Source: WTJY01 sp045105475
GTDB taxonomy: Bacteria > Chloroflexota > Anaerolineae > Promineifilales > Promineifilaceae
NCBI GenBank assembly: GCA_045105475.1
Contig: JBGCDP010000102.1
Location: 9,718 to 73,717, forward strand
Direction of reading: 5' to 3'
DNA: 64,000 bases
Every line of letters begins with the position of its first letter. Positions within the stretch are counted from its first letter, which is position 1. Shown one piece after another: positions 45,655 through 54,417 of this stretch. The notes under the pieces were generated by a model. The model worked only from the letters and a program-made list of their open reading frames with translations, searched no databases and was not told where the DNA came from. The translations under genes and the position numbers were made by a program.

Positions 45655-47862
45655 CTACTCGAGTTCGTCCATCCAATTATCGTCACTACTTTCTTCAATT
45701 GAATCGATCGGTTTGTCTTTCATTTGGCCATCTTCACTGACTTCTTTATCACTATTATTATCTTCATCGCCGGCGGCCGAACCATCATCCTGTAGTCCTT
45801 CTTGATCATTTTCTTCGATGACGCCTTCATCAGTATCAGAAATCGCATTTAGATTAGCTAATGAGACTGCATCTTTTGGGTTTTCCTTTGGTTTTTCATC
45901 AGAACCTTTGATGATTTCAAAGCGAACCTTGGCACCACGACGGAATAAATCGCCTAAAATTATTTCATCTTGGTCATTTAATTCTGTGGGGACATCTGTT
46001 TGCAGAAGATCATTATTTAACCTAGTTCCATTGCTAGAGCCATCGGTAATTTTAAATTTTTCTTGGTCGAATTGAATCACACAGTGCAGACCGCTGATAC
46101 TACTGTGCTCGTCACCGTCATACAGCAAAATGTCACACTGACGTGGATCGCGGCCGATGTTGATATTATGGGTAAAAATATCAACCGATTGATCAACTAG
46201 ATCTTGAGGCCCTTGAATCACGACTAGGCGTGCAATTGGGGTATCTCCACGAATTGGACCGGTAATTATTGTGCGAGTTAGGTTGAGTAGCCCACCACTT
46301 TCATACGCTTGACGGGCAACACCTGCTTCTAAACCATTTAACTTTTGCACAAAGAAAATGCCAAAGCCGGTCAAGGCTAAAGCCATTAGCCCTGTTAATA
46401 TCCACGGTAAATAATTGAATGGTTCAGGTTCTACTTCAGGTGCATTGACCACAATGAACGGAGTGGGGGCGGGAGTTGGTGTCTGCGTAATCGTCGGAAT
46501 AGGCGTTATGGTTGGGGTTGGAACAATCGGTTCGACATCAACAGCCACCTGACTGGATAAGCTTTTGAACGATAGCCCGGTACGATCTGTTAAGCGAACT
46601 TGGACTAGCAATGACTCTGATGCTGTAATTTCGCTAATGTCCAAGTCAAACACGAGATTTTCAGGATCCGGATCTTCAAGTGTGTTCACAACGGTGCCAT
46701 TGATAATTAGTTCGGCCGTAGCCAACCCATCTTCGCCCAGCGGGAAGGGCCAGCTTTCGATGCGGGCCAAAATGGGGGCTGAGTCAGGAACATATTCGAT
46801 TTCGCCTGATGACTCATCGATATTACGTCGAATCGTTTGATTGGCTTCCACCAAAATTGAAACAGGAGCAGGGTTGATTGCTATTTCACCGACTGCGGTC
46901 GATTGGCTAGCCGGAACACCGGCCGGTACAACCGCGATTGTGCGGTCACCTGTTTCGATGCTGGTGCTGTTGTATCGAATTAAGAATGACTGCGACTGTG
47001 GTTCTAAATCTTCATAAATTTCGACAAATCGCTCTTCTAAAACAGCATCGGCCGGCAAATTAATATAAATGCCACCGGTCGTTTCAGCCATAATTTCAAG
47101 CGGGTCAGGAAAATCTTTGAGCGCATTGGCATGGATGACATAAATGCGTGTGCCTTGGTTTAATGCTTGATCTGCAATGGCTCTTGCTAAGCGGAGTTGC
47201 TGAGTCTGAGGCGGCCAATTGATGTGATGCACAAAGAAAATAAGTGATGAAGGCGTTTCTGGCTGTTCGCTAAGGGCTGAATTGATTTGTTCAAGCACAT
47301 CTTCTAGACCAATAAATCCTTCAGTCGGATTTTGACCCGGAGCGAATGAGATGTTTCTAAGGGCCAAAGGCAATTCGATATTTTGACTGTTTGCTGAAAT
47401 CAGGGTGAGGGTTTGGTCCCCATTATCATTAACGCGTTCAGTTAGGATTAGGCGGTCAACACCGGTTTCAAAATACCCATCTGTTACGAGATCTGAAAAA
47501 GCCTCACGTATTTTATTGGCGCTGTAATCTCTGTTGAACGTTGTGCTTATGCCTGAATCGACATGAATAGCGATTAGTTGGGGAGTAGTTTGGGCTGGAA
47601 TAAGCTCAAAATCTTCAATACGTCGGCCGTTTTCGTATATCTCAATATCGGCCGGATCTAAGTTGTCTGGCACACGTCCTTGCCCATCGACTACCCGTAT
47701 GTTCGCCCGAATTTCAGGGAACCCTGCCTCTAGATTGAGCAATGAAATATTTAGATTTTCAGCTCCATCTACAGATGCGGGAAATCGATTGCCAACTAAA
47801 AGTACCATTAGCAAAAGTACAGCCGCGTAGAATAAACGAGTCGTTGAATGTGTTTTTCTCAT
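45655..47862 (-). CDS. Membrane protein: VWA-like outer domain plus cytosolic FHA domain
   Basis: After a signal peptide (about 1-33) there is an outer part with a von Willebrand A-like domain (about 65-260: LIAIHVDSGIST, SSLIFFVHHINWPP, GTRIYVIHANAL). Its metal-site motif is irregular (DSGIS). A beta-rich region and Thr/Pro linker follow, then one membrane helix (about 490-512, WILTGLMALALTGFGIFFV). The cytosolic FHA domain (about 550-650) has INIGRDP, SSISGLHCVI and DGSSNGTRL and should read phosphothreonine. An acidic tail ends the protein. As first gene of the operon it is the likely target or scaffold of the kinase and phosphatase encoded next. Confidence 0.85.
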   Translation of the reverse strand: MRKTHSTTRLFYAAVLLLMVLLVGNRFPASVDGAENLNISLLNLEAGFPEIRANIRVVDGQGRVPDNLDPADIEIYENGRRIEDFELIPAQTTPQLIAIHVDSGISTTFNRDYSANKIREAFSDLVTDGYFETGVDRLILTERVNDNGDQTLTLISANSQNIELPLALRNISFAPGQNPTEGFIGLEDVLEQINSALSEQPETPSSLIFFVHHINWPPQTQQLRLARAIADQALNQGTRIYVIHANALKDFPDPLEIMAETTGGIYINLPADAVLEERFVEIYEDLEPQSQSFLIRYNSTSIETGDRTIAVVPAGVPASQSTAVGEIAINPAPVSILVEANQTIRRNIDESSGEIEYVPDSAPILARIESWPFPLGEDGLATAELIINGTVVNTLEDPDPENLVFDLDISEITASESLLVQVRLTDRTGLSFKSLSSQVAVDVEPIVPTPTITPIPTITQTPTPAPTPFIVVNAPEVEPEPFNYLPWILTGLMALALTGFGIFFVQKLNGLEAGVARQAYESGGLLNLTRTIITGPIRGDTPIARLVVIQGPQDLVDQSVDIFTHNINIGRDPRQCDILLYDGDEHSSISGLHCVIQFDQEKFKITDGSSNGTRLNNDLLQTDVPTELNDQDEIILGDLFRRGAKVRFEIIKGSDEKPKENPKDAVSLANLNAISDTDEGVIEENDQEGLQDDGSAAGDEDNNSDKEVSEDGQMKDKPIDSIEESSDDNWMDELE

Positions 47863-48178
47863 AATTCCCTATTTCTGTACGAATTATAACGATTTTGGGT
47901 GCTAAATGAGAAAGGTAACCTTACTCAATATAAAACAATTAAATAATCGGTTCGTTTGGATTACTCTAATGACGAAAGGCATAGATTGCAAGAAGCAAGC
48001 AAATCGACTGTGAGTAGAAATAGTTAGTTCCCAATCCAATGTTAAATCCCTATATTTCGTTTCTGAATTGGTACTGTAGGTTATGTTATACATCCTTACC
48101 ATGTAAGATGCGGTAAAACGTTGAGAAGTTCACATTTTGTTTAGAAATTTTTTAAGGATTGGGCCCCTTTTATACAAC
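47863..48178. other. Intergenic region upstream of the FHA-kinase-phosphatase operon
   Basis: No gene is visible. On the minus strand a TATAAT (47888-47883) lies about 20 bases before the operon's ATG with no clear -35. No terminator is recognisable after the acetyltransferase gene that ends at 48179. AT-rich, no notable repeats. Confidence 0.35.
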
Positions 48179-49126
48179 TTATAGCTGTAATTTTAAGTCT
48201 AGCCAAGCCGGCCGTTTTTTAAACCCAAGCTGTCGGTTTAGCTCATACATCGGATTGTTTTCTTCATTGCTCGTGAGAATAGTTTGGTAACCGGCCGACT
48301 GTGCAAATTGGATCGAAGCGACTTTTAAGGCGGTAGCAATCCCTCTCCGACGGTGTGTCCGTAGCACGCCCGTAATAGCGGTTGAGACTGTTTGGTTGCC
48401 GCGTTTCACAAAGCAGGTCAACCCAACCGGTAAAACATCGTCCCAAGCTATAAAATAGCTGTTTGGAATAGCATTAGGATGAAAAATTTCATCGGCTAAA
48501 AATTTTTCAAGTGACTTTTTTTGCCGTGGTTCAAAATGGGGAACATCGAGCATGAGCTGCCAATCCAGATCATGGATAAACTTTTGCTGGGAGGTGTCAT
48601 GTTCCCAATTAAGCGGCATTTGCGACACCTTGATGCCTTTCGTTTTAGTTTGCGCTACCTTCTCCATAAAAAGGCTTGCCTCGAACGCTGCTACATCCAA
48701 GGCTGAAAGTGGATAACGCATGACTATTTCAAATCCTTGATCTTTGAAAAATGCTTGCTTTGCGTTATCTGACTCTTGGACCTTTTGCACCAGCGCAGTA
48801 ATCGATTGCTCCGCAACAGTTTTTTTGACCTCTGCCAGCAAATCACTGGCAATGCCGTTGCTCCAAGCATCAGGTCGGCCGATTAATCCGATTGATAAGG
48901 TCTGGCTTGAAGGATTGGTTTTCGAGCATTGGACAAACGCCTGTATTTGGCCGATGGTGCTTTCCGCGACAAAAAATTTGTAGGATGGGTCTGTGCGGCG
49001 CGTTTGATCGTTGTGTTTCCATACTTCGACCGTGCTGGGAATGTCTGGGTAGATTTGGTTTCGCAAAGCGACGGCCGCTTCATAATCTGCATCTGTAAAG
49101 GAAAATTGTCTTATTTTGGCGTTCAT
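48179..49126 (-). CDS. Tandem GNAT-family acetyltransferase
   Basis: The protein begins MNAKIRQFSFTDADYEAAVAL and has two GNAT-like halves. The first (about 1-150) has a degenerate acetyl-CoA loop. The second (about 165-315) has the loop RTHRRRGIATALKVA and the C-terminal NPMYELNRQLGFKK typical of active GNATs. Duplicated GNATs often act on small molecules or antibiotics; the substrate here is unknown. An in-frame extension upstream (to 49258) overlaps the preceding gene, so I chose ATG 49126, 19 bases after that gene's stop. Confidence 0.85.
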   Translation of the reverse strand: MNAKIRQFSFTDADYEAAVALRNQIYPDIPSTVEVWKHNDQTRRTDPSYKFFVAESTIGQIQAFVQCSKTNPSSQTLSIGLIGRPDAWSNGIASDLLAEVKKTVAEQSITALVQKVQESDNAKQAFFKDQGFEIVMRYPLSALDVAAFEASLFMEKVAQTKTKGIKVSQMPLNWEHDTSQQKFIHDLDWQLMLDVPHFEPRQKKSLEKFLADEIFHPNAIPNSYFIAWDDVLPVGLTCFVKRGNQTVSTAITGVLRTHRRRGIATALKVASIQFAQSAGYQTILTSNEENNPMYELNRQLGFKKRPAWLDLKLQL

Positions 49127-49145
49127 ATTTAGGTTGAAAGGGTGA

Positions 49146-51344
49146 TTACCGGCCGATAAATGGCAAGTAAATCGAATTGGCCATACTTGCCTTGAACCGA
49201 ATTTTCCCTTCAAACCCGATATAGTGAACAAAAACATCTGTACGATTATTTGTATCATCTGCCACTAGATTAGTGGCCTCCGAAGCAAAGGCGACAAACG
49301 CACCATCGTCTGAAATATCCGGGTCGAAAGAGTCACCATTCCCCTGCGTTCCGTCGCTTGCAATTGAGATTCTGAATATTTTGCTGCGGCCAGCCACACA
49401 GTTGTCAGGATCTGAATAAAACGATTGGTCATTGTCTGCGTCACGATCCACAACAAAAATGTCGGTGGCCCTGTTGGTATCCCCATCGACTAAGTTCGAT
49501 GCGCTAGATTTAAAAGCGACAAACTGCCCATTGGCTGAAATAGATGCATCTTGTGATGAACTCGAGCCAATTTGTCCATCACTGTTAATCGACAGCAACG
49601 TTGTGCATTCAGCTTCACGATCACGCACATAGATTTGTACATGGCCGTTGGTTTGCTTATGTAGATTAGTGGCATTCGATTCAAATGCGATGTGCTGCCC
49701 AAATCGAGAAATCGCGGGGTGTTGCGAGTCACCGTTGACTGTTTCAGACCCATCTGATGTGACTGAAATTCGCGAAACTGTTCCACTTAATTCTCGAATA
49801 CCAACATCGATAAATGCATTGTTGTCATCGGAAAACATGTTAGAAGCAGAAGTTGTAAACGCGATTGTTTGCCCGTCGGCCGATATATCGGCTGAAAACG
49901 TGCGGCCGTTGGGCGCTTCTAACATAAATGTGCCTTTGGCAATATATAAACTACGGATGAAATCATCAGCACCTAAAAGCAGAAGGTCAGACAGATTATT
50001 GTCACTTGAATAAACTAAATTTGGAAAATTTTCAGCTGTTTGGAAGACAATAGATGCTGGTACGGACTGAGTCGAGCCTGATATTGCAGGGGCTGTTGAA
50101 TGTTCACTGATTTGGTAACAAGATATGCCTGCATTGTTAAAATTGAACATCGACACCCAATTAATTTGGTTGTCTAGGTTATTTGTGTTGCCAGCCCAAG
50201 AAAATACATCCTCTCTTCTGTCTGTATCAGTTTCTTTTTCATCGCAGCCGTCTCCTTCTCCCACTAAGTTTGATGCTTCTGATACGAATGCAACCGTGCT
50301 ACCATCGGCCGATATAGATGGACTGTCAGAATCGGCATTCCCGCCCCCGTTCCCCCCTTCATTGCGTGAAATGAGGGCTGTTTCGGTGTTCGATGTTCTC
50401 AGAAAGATGTCCCTATCGAGTCCAAGATCAATGAAGTTTGTATCTATTGAATTGGCATTTGAAGTGAAGGCGACCCGGCCGCCGTTGGCACTAATCGCAG
50501 GCTCAAACGAGTCACCGCCTGTAATTTGGCTGCCGTCCGTTTTGACTGAGATTCTCGTTGTTCCGCTGACGCTAAAGGTTAGAAATTGATCTTCATCAGT
50601 CTTACTTTCGGCCGAATACGCAAGATATCCACCTACCGGCTGGATTTCAGCCAATGAGAACTGATCATCAACAGCTAGCGGGTCGGCCCCATTTAATAAA
50701 ACAGCACCAGAATTCGGTAAACTCAAAATGGTGAAAAGCGTATCGTCACCATTGAGCCATGGGATGGAAGGAGCAAACACTGTCTCCGGCACGTCGACGC
50801 TTTGATTGGCAGAGTAGTCAAATAGCCAGCAATCCTGCACCGCCTGAATATCATTGATCCCATTGTTGCCTAATCCAACTTGGTCCCCAACCTCAAGATC
50901 AATAAAAAATGGGAAGATTTTTTGAGTGTGGGTGTAATAGTCAGTGCCATTTACAGTTATCGGTTCAGGTTGAGCGACATTTGGGATGTCGAACAAAATT
51001 GCGTTGCCGATAGTGGGTAAGTATTCTCGCCTTAGTTCAAACGGATACGGCTCGGGAAACAGCCCTTCAGGTAAGATCGTATCGTTAGCACCGAACCAAT
51101 CCTCGTTAACTGGGCTGTGTTTAAACAATTTTGCTGGCCTCATAGCGACTGTTCCTTGGTTTGCAACAAAGGGGGATACATAGGCACTGATCTCTAGACC
51201 GTCTCGACAAACACGGTCAACACGGCGGGGGGTTGCCCCATTGTGTGAAATCCATCCACCGGCCGCTTGAACAGGTTGATTCGCAAGAATAAAAAACCCT
51301 AATATTGCAAAAAGAGATAAGTATAAAAAAAGTTTAGTTTTCAT
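49146..51344 (-). CDS. Secreted TolB/PD40-type beta-propeller protein
   Basis: A signal peptide (about 1-28) is followed by about 150 residues without a known motif and then at least six PD40-like blades. Each has the core P-x-I-S-x-x-G-x-x-V-A-F-x-S-x-A-x-N-L (for example PSISADGSTVAFVSEASNLV and PDISDDGAFVAFASEATNLV). The protein ends SIYLPFIGR, a short motif also seen at the end of the 57374 product. Propellers of this kind usually bind proteins or glycans; no catalytic residues are visible. It is likely displayed or released outside the cell. Confidence 0.85.
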   Translation of the reverse strand: MKTKLFLYLSLFAILGFFILANQPVQAAGGWISHNGATPRRVDRVCRDGLEISAYVSPFVANQGTVAMRPAKLFKHSPVNEDWFGANDTILPEGLFPEPYPFELRREYLPTIGNAILFDIPNVAQPEPITVNGTDYYTHTQKIFPFFIDLEVGDQVGLGNNGINDIQAVQDCWLFDYSANQSVDVPETVFAPSIPWLNGDDTLFTILSLPNSGAVLLNGADPLAVDDQFSLAEIQPVGGYLAYSAESKTDEDQFLTFSVSGTTRISVKTDGSQITGGDSFEPAISANGGRVAFTSNANSIDTNFIDLGLDRDIFLRTSNTETALISRNEGGNGGGNADSDSPSISADGSTVAFVSEASNLVGEGDGCDEKETDTDRREDVFSWAGNTNNLDNQINWVSMFNFNNAGISCYQISEHSTAPAISGSTQSVPASIVFQTAENFPNLVYSSDNNLSDLLLLGADDFIRSLYIAKGTFMLEAPNGRTFSADISADGQTIAFTTSASNMFSDDNNAFIDVGIRELSGTVSRISVTSDGSETVNGDSQHPAISRFGQHIAFESNATNLHKQTNGHVQIYVRDREAECTTLLSINSDGQIGSSSSQDASISANGQFVAFKSSASNLVDGDTNRATDIFVVDRDADNDQSFYSDPDNCVAGRSKIFRISIASDGTQGNGDSFDPDISDDGAFVAFASEATNLVADDTNNRTDVFVHYIGFEGKIRFKASMANSIYLPFIGR

Positions 51345-51434
51345 CGATTAATGTCCCTCCATTTTTGCAATTGATTTTATCGCAAAGGGCTGAATGCATT
51401 CTGATCATTTGTCCGAATGCTGTCTGATTTAATT

Positions 51435-54233
51435 TTAAACTTTGTTTTGGGCCACTAAAATCCCCTGAATCCATGCCTGTTTGCCGGCCGCGCCGATTTT
51501 TTGAAACAAACTGAAAGATTCTTTTAATTGGGATAGGCCTATCTCCTCATCCCCATTTGCTAAATTTAATTTCCCTAATATGCCTATCGAGACAGCTTCT
51601 TGAAAGATATCTACATTTTTTAAGAGGGTTAGGCTTTGCTCTAAATCTTCCTTTGCTGGTAGCAGATCCCCATTGGATATCTGTAGCTCTGCTCGTACAC
51701 GCAAGCATATACCAAGGCTGTGGTTGTCTCCTAACTGGTTAAAGTTTTCGATGCTTTTGCCGATGAGGTCGGTAGCGTGTTCAATATTGCCTTGTTTGAT
51801 GAAACTTTCTGCTTGATGCATGTGGATCGTATAAATATGCACCTGATCATTTTGCTGTTTGGCTTCAGCCAAAGCCAGTTGTAAATGATCGTCTGCTTGC
51901 ATAAACTGCTTTTCTTCGATCAGCAATCGACCCATATTTAAGCGCGTCGCCATTGTGACGCGGCTGCTTTTGGTTCCACTTGCCTTTAAAGCATGCTCTA
52001 AATGTTGCCATGCAAGCTCATGGTTGCCTAAATCAGAATAAAGTCGGCCGAGATTAACGCTTAAATCAAGCACGTCGTTGACACTGCCTAATCGCTTGGC
52101 GATGCCTAAAGACTCTTCAAGTTTATTGATCGCATTGTTCCACTCCCCAAGCATATAAAAAATGTACGCTTGATTGGAGAGAATGCGGCTTGTTTTAACA
52201 TGCTCTCGCCGCTCTTTGCTAAGCCGAACGGCGGTTTTGCTATATTCAAGTGCTTGTCTGTGTTGGCTCAGATGCATATTGATCGACGTTAAATTTAGCC
52301 AATAGTCGAGCAGCAGGGTTTTATCTTGGTCAAGCACGGCCGGTTCGACAACGTCAAACGTCTCTAATGCGCCGCCGAAATTCCCCATATGCATCATCAT
52401 CGTTCCAGATTGAATTGTTAAAGCCGCCGTTAAATTTGACTCCCCATGTGGAACAATTTCCAGACCACGTTGGGCCCACTCTAGAGCATCTTGTGGCGAT
52501 TGGCGTGCTAAAAGCTCTGTCATATGTAAGCAAACACGTGCTTTTAGCACGTCGTTACGGGGTGAGACTTCTGAATCATTTAATGCTTCGGCCGCCTGTT
52601 TCAACACATCTTCAGCATTTTCATAATCTCCCATCAACGTATCAAGCTGCCCTTGCACCAGCCATAGCTCAAAGCGTTCATCTTCTGCTAGCCCCTCCGC
52701 TTTAATCGACTCTAAAATCGGCAGGAGTGAGCTTGCCATCCCTTGATTGACGATCTCCCACAGATGCTCGGCCGTTAACTGTACCGCCCGATCCGCTTCA
52801 CCCGCTTTGGCATAGTGCAACACAGCCTTGAATCGATCAACCTCTTCTAGCTCATAGAATTCGGCCGCATGCCGGTGCATGTCTCGTTTTTTCTGGCGAG
52901 ACGGTTGCTCATAATAAAAGGTTTGAATGATTTGATGCTGGCTAAACTCCCGGCCGTTTTCCCCTTCGCTTGTCGCCAACAAATGTTGATCAGCCAGCGT
53001 GCGCAATGTTCGGCGCACATCTCGCTGATTGAGCATCACTTCTAGCACGTCACGACTCCCTGGGTAGCCGGACAAGACGGCGATCCCTTCCATTGCCCGT
53101 TGCTCTTGCCCGCTGAGCCGGTCATTCACCTCTTCCAACAAAAAGCGTTCAATGTCTTCGATTGTCGCCAAACGCTCGATAAGATCGGCCGGATCTTGTG
53201 CCTCTTGCAATACCACCGCCGCTAATGTCAGAAATGCGCCATTCCCTTCAGTTACCTTGTGTAGCTCTGCAAGTAAGTCGGCCGAAAGCGACAGCCCTCT
53301 TTCTGTTAGCAATTGCGCTGTATCAGTCGATGACAACCCGCTTAACTCAGAGCGCAGATCGGCCGGAAGAAAGCTTGGGAACCGGCGTGAGGTGATCAAG
53401 ATAGCAGGGTTTTTCCCATCTTGATTTGGCTCGATCAAGCGACGCAAAAAATCGACCAGTTCCTGACTGCTGTCAGCAAACTGGAGATCGTCAAAACATA
53501 ACAGCAGATCAAGCCCGCTGAGCTGCGTTGCAAGCGTGTCAAAGCAAGTAGTTACATCAGGAGGACGCACTCCTGCCAAACGGGCTGATTCGATCATTTC
53601 CCAGAGGTCGCTTTTGCCAAAATGGGTCAAAAACCCTGCCAGCCGCCGAATGAGTGTATTTAGATTTTGATCGTAAAAACGGTGCCAGAAAACGGCCGTT
53701 TGTATGTCAACCGCATGGGCGATTTCAGTTGCCAAAGAGGTTTTTCCCATGCCAGCCATCCCGCAAATGGCGGTGAGCTTGCGTGAGCCTAACTGGTTTT
53801 TGTAGTGGTCAAGTTCTTGGGTACGGCCGATGAACCCGCTGGATGCAGGCGGCCGATAGGCAGCTAAGTCTGGCGCTGTTGAGAGGTCAATCTCACGTGC
53901 AGCCGTTGTCTCTTCGACGGCTTCTTGGGCCGTAGGGAACAGTCGTTCACAGGTCGCCTCTGGGTATGGGTCTCCCCCTTTTTCTAAAAAACTAAATAGC
54001 CATTCCCGATTGTGATTGGGGTGTTGGTAACTGATTAAGGCTTCTGCCAAGGAGGCGAGCTGTACGGCCGACAACAGCGTTTTGCGATAGCGCCACTTCT
54101 CAATCGTGTCCCCAGACAAAACCGGGTCAAATGCATAGCCAACCTCATCCTGCAAGATGCTGATTTTTTTGCCCGTTTGTTGCTTGATGTCATGCAAGGC
54201 GTTTGAGAGCAGGTCGCCAAAACTTAGAGCCAT
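51435..54233 (-). CDS. STAND-type NTPase with TPR-like C-terminal array
   Basis: The 932-residue product has an N-terminal helical domain (about 1-80, resembling a small HTH fold), then FIGRTQELDHYKN and a signal-transduction NTPase module: Walker A GMAGMGKTSLA near residue 162, Walker B LLLCFDDLQFAD, ILITSRRF, and a winged-helix part (GIAVLSGYPGSRDVLEVML). From about residue 460 to the end there are repeated 36-40-residue helical pairs of TPR type (ALEYSKTAVRLSKE, GDNHSLGICLRVRAEL). STAND proteins act as ligand-gated switches, here perhaps a transcriptional regulator or a sensor. It is divergent from the repeat-protein gene at 54418. Confidence 0.88.
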   Translation of the reverse strand: MALSFGDLLSNALHDIKQQTGKKISILQDEVGYAFDPVLSGDTIEKWRYRKTLLSAVQLASLAEALISYQHPNHNREWLFSFLEKGGDPYPEATCERLFPTAQEAVEETTAAREIDLSTAPDLAAYRPPASSGFIGRTQELDHYKNQLGSRKLTAICGMAGMGKTSLATEIAHAVDIQTAVFWHRFYDQNLNTLIRRLAGFLTHFGKSDLWEMIESARLAGVRPPDVTTCFDTLATQLSGLDLLLCFDDLQFADSSQELVDFLRRLIEPNQDGKNPAILITSRRFPSFLPADLRSELSGLSSTDTAQLLTERGLSLSADLLAELHKVTEGNGAFLTLAAVVLQEAQDPADLIERLATIEDIERFLLEEVNDRLSGQEQRAMEGIAVLSGYPGSRDVLEVMLNQRDVRRTLRTLADQHLLATSEGENGREFSQHQIIQTFYYEQPSRQKKRDMHRHAAEFYELEEVDRFKAVLHYAKAGEADRAVQLTAEHLWEIVNQGMASSLLPILESIKAEGLAEDERFELWLVQGQLDTLMGDYENAEDVLKQAAEALNDSEVSPRNDVLKARVCLHMTELLARQSPQDALEWAQRGLEIVPHGESNLTAALTIQSGTMMMHMGNFGGALETFDVVEPAVLDQDKTLLLDYWLNLTSINMHLSQHRQALEYSKTAVRLSKERREHVKTSRILSNQAYIFYMLGEWNNAINKLEESLGIAKRLGSVNDVLDLSVNLGRLYSDLGNHELAWQHLEHALKASGTKSSRVTMATRLNMGRLLIEEKQFMQADDHLQLALAEAKQQNDQVHIYTIHMHQAESFIKQGNIEHATDLIGKSIENFNQLGDNHSLGICLRVRAELQISNGDLLPAKEDLEQSLTLLKNVDIFQEAVSIGILGKLNLANGDEEIGLSQLKESFSLFQKIGAAGKQAWIQGILVAQNKV

Positions 54234-54244
54234 TTTTTTTCCTT

Positions 54245-54300
54245 GAATTTGCTATTTTGCAAATTCGGACACCTTTCTGCTTCTCTGTCAGAATTTCGGA
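54245..54300. promoter_or_regulatory. Candidate operator region between STAND gene and repeat-protein gene
   Basis: A perfect 8-bp inverted repeat GAATTTGC/GCAAATTC (54245-54252 and 54259-54266, 6-nt spacer) sits just upstream of the STAND gene. The heptamer TTCGGAC occurs at 54264-54270 and again at 54294-54300, and once, inverted, at 51411-51417 in front of the PD40 gene. Shared sites in front of these genes hint at common control. Confidence 0.35.
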
Positions 54301-54417
54301 CGGAGGATCGGCCGATACTGAGCTTATCTAGTTAACCGGATTCAAAACCGAGTTAACCCAGTTTTGATCGATTTGTTTTATACCGACCTAGTTAGTTTTA
54401 TTTTAAAGGAGAACAAC

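Noticed and set aside
50125..50589. A 154-codon plus-strand frame inside the PD40 gene
   Set aside because: It mirrors the repeated blades on the opposite strand, and its Ser/Pro-rich product is a by-product of that repetition.
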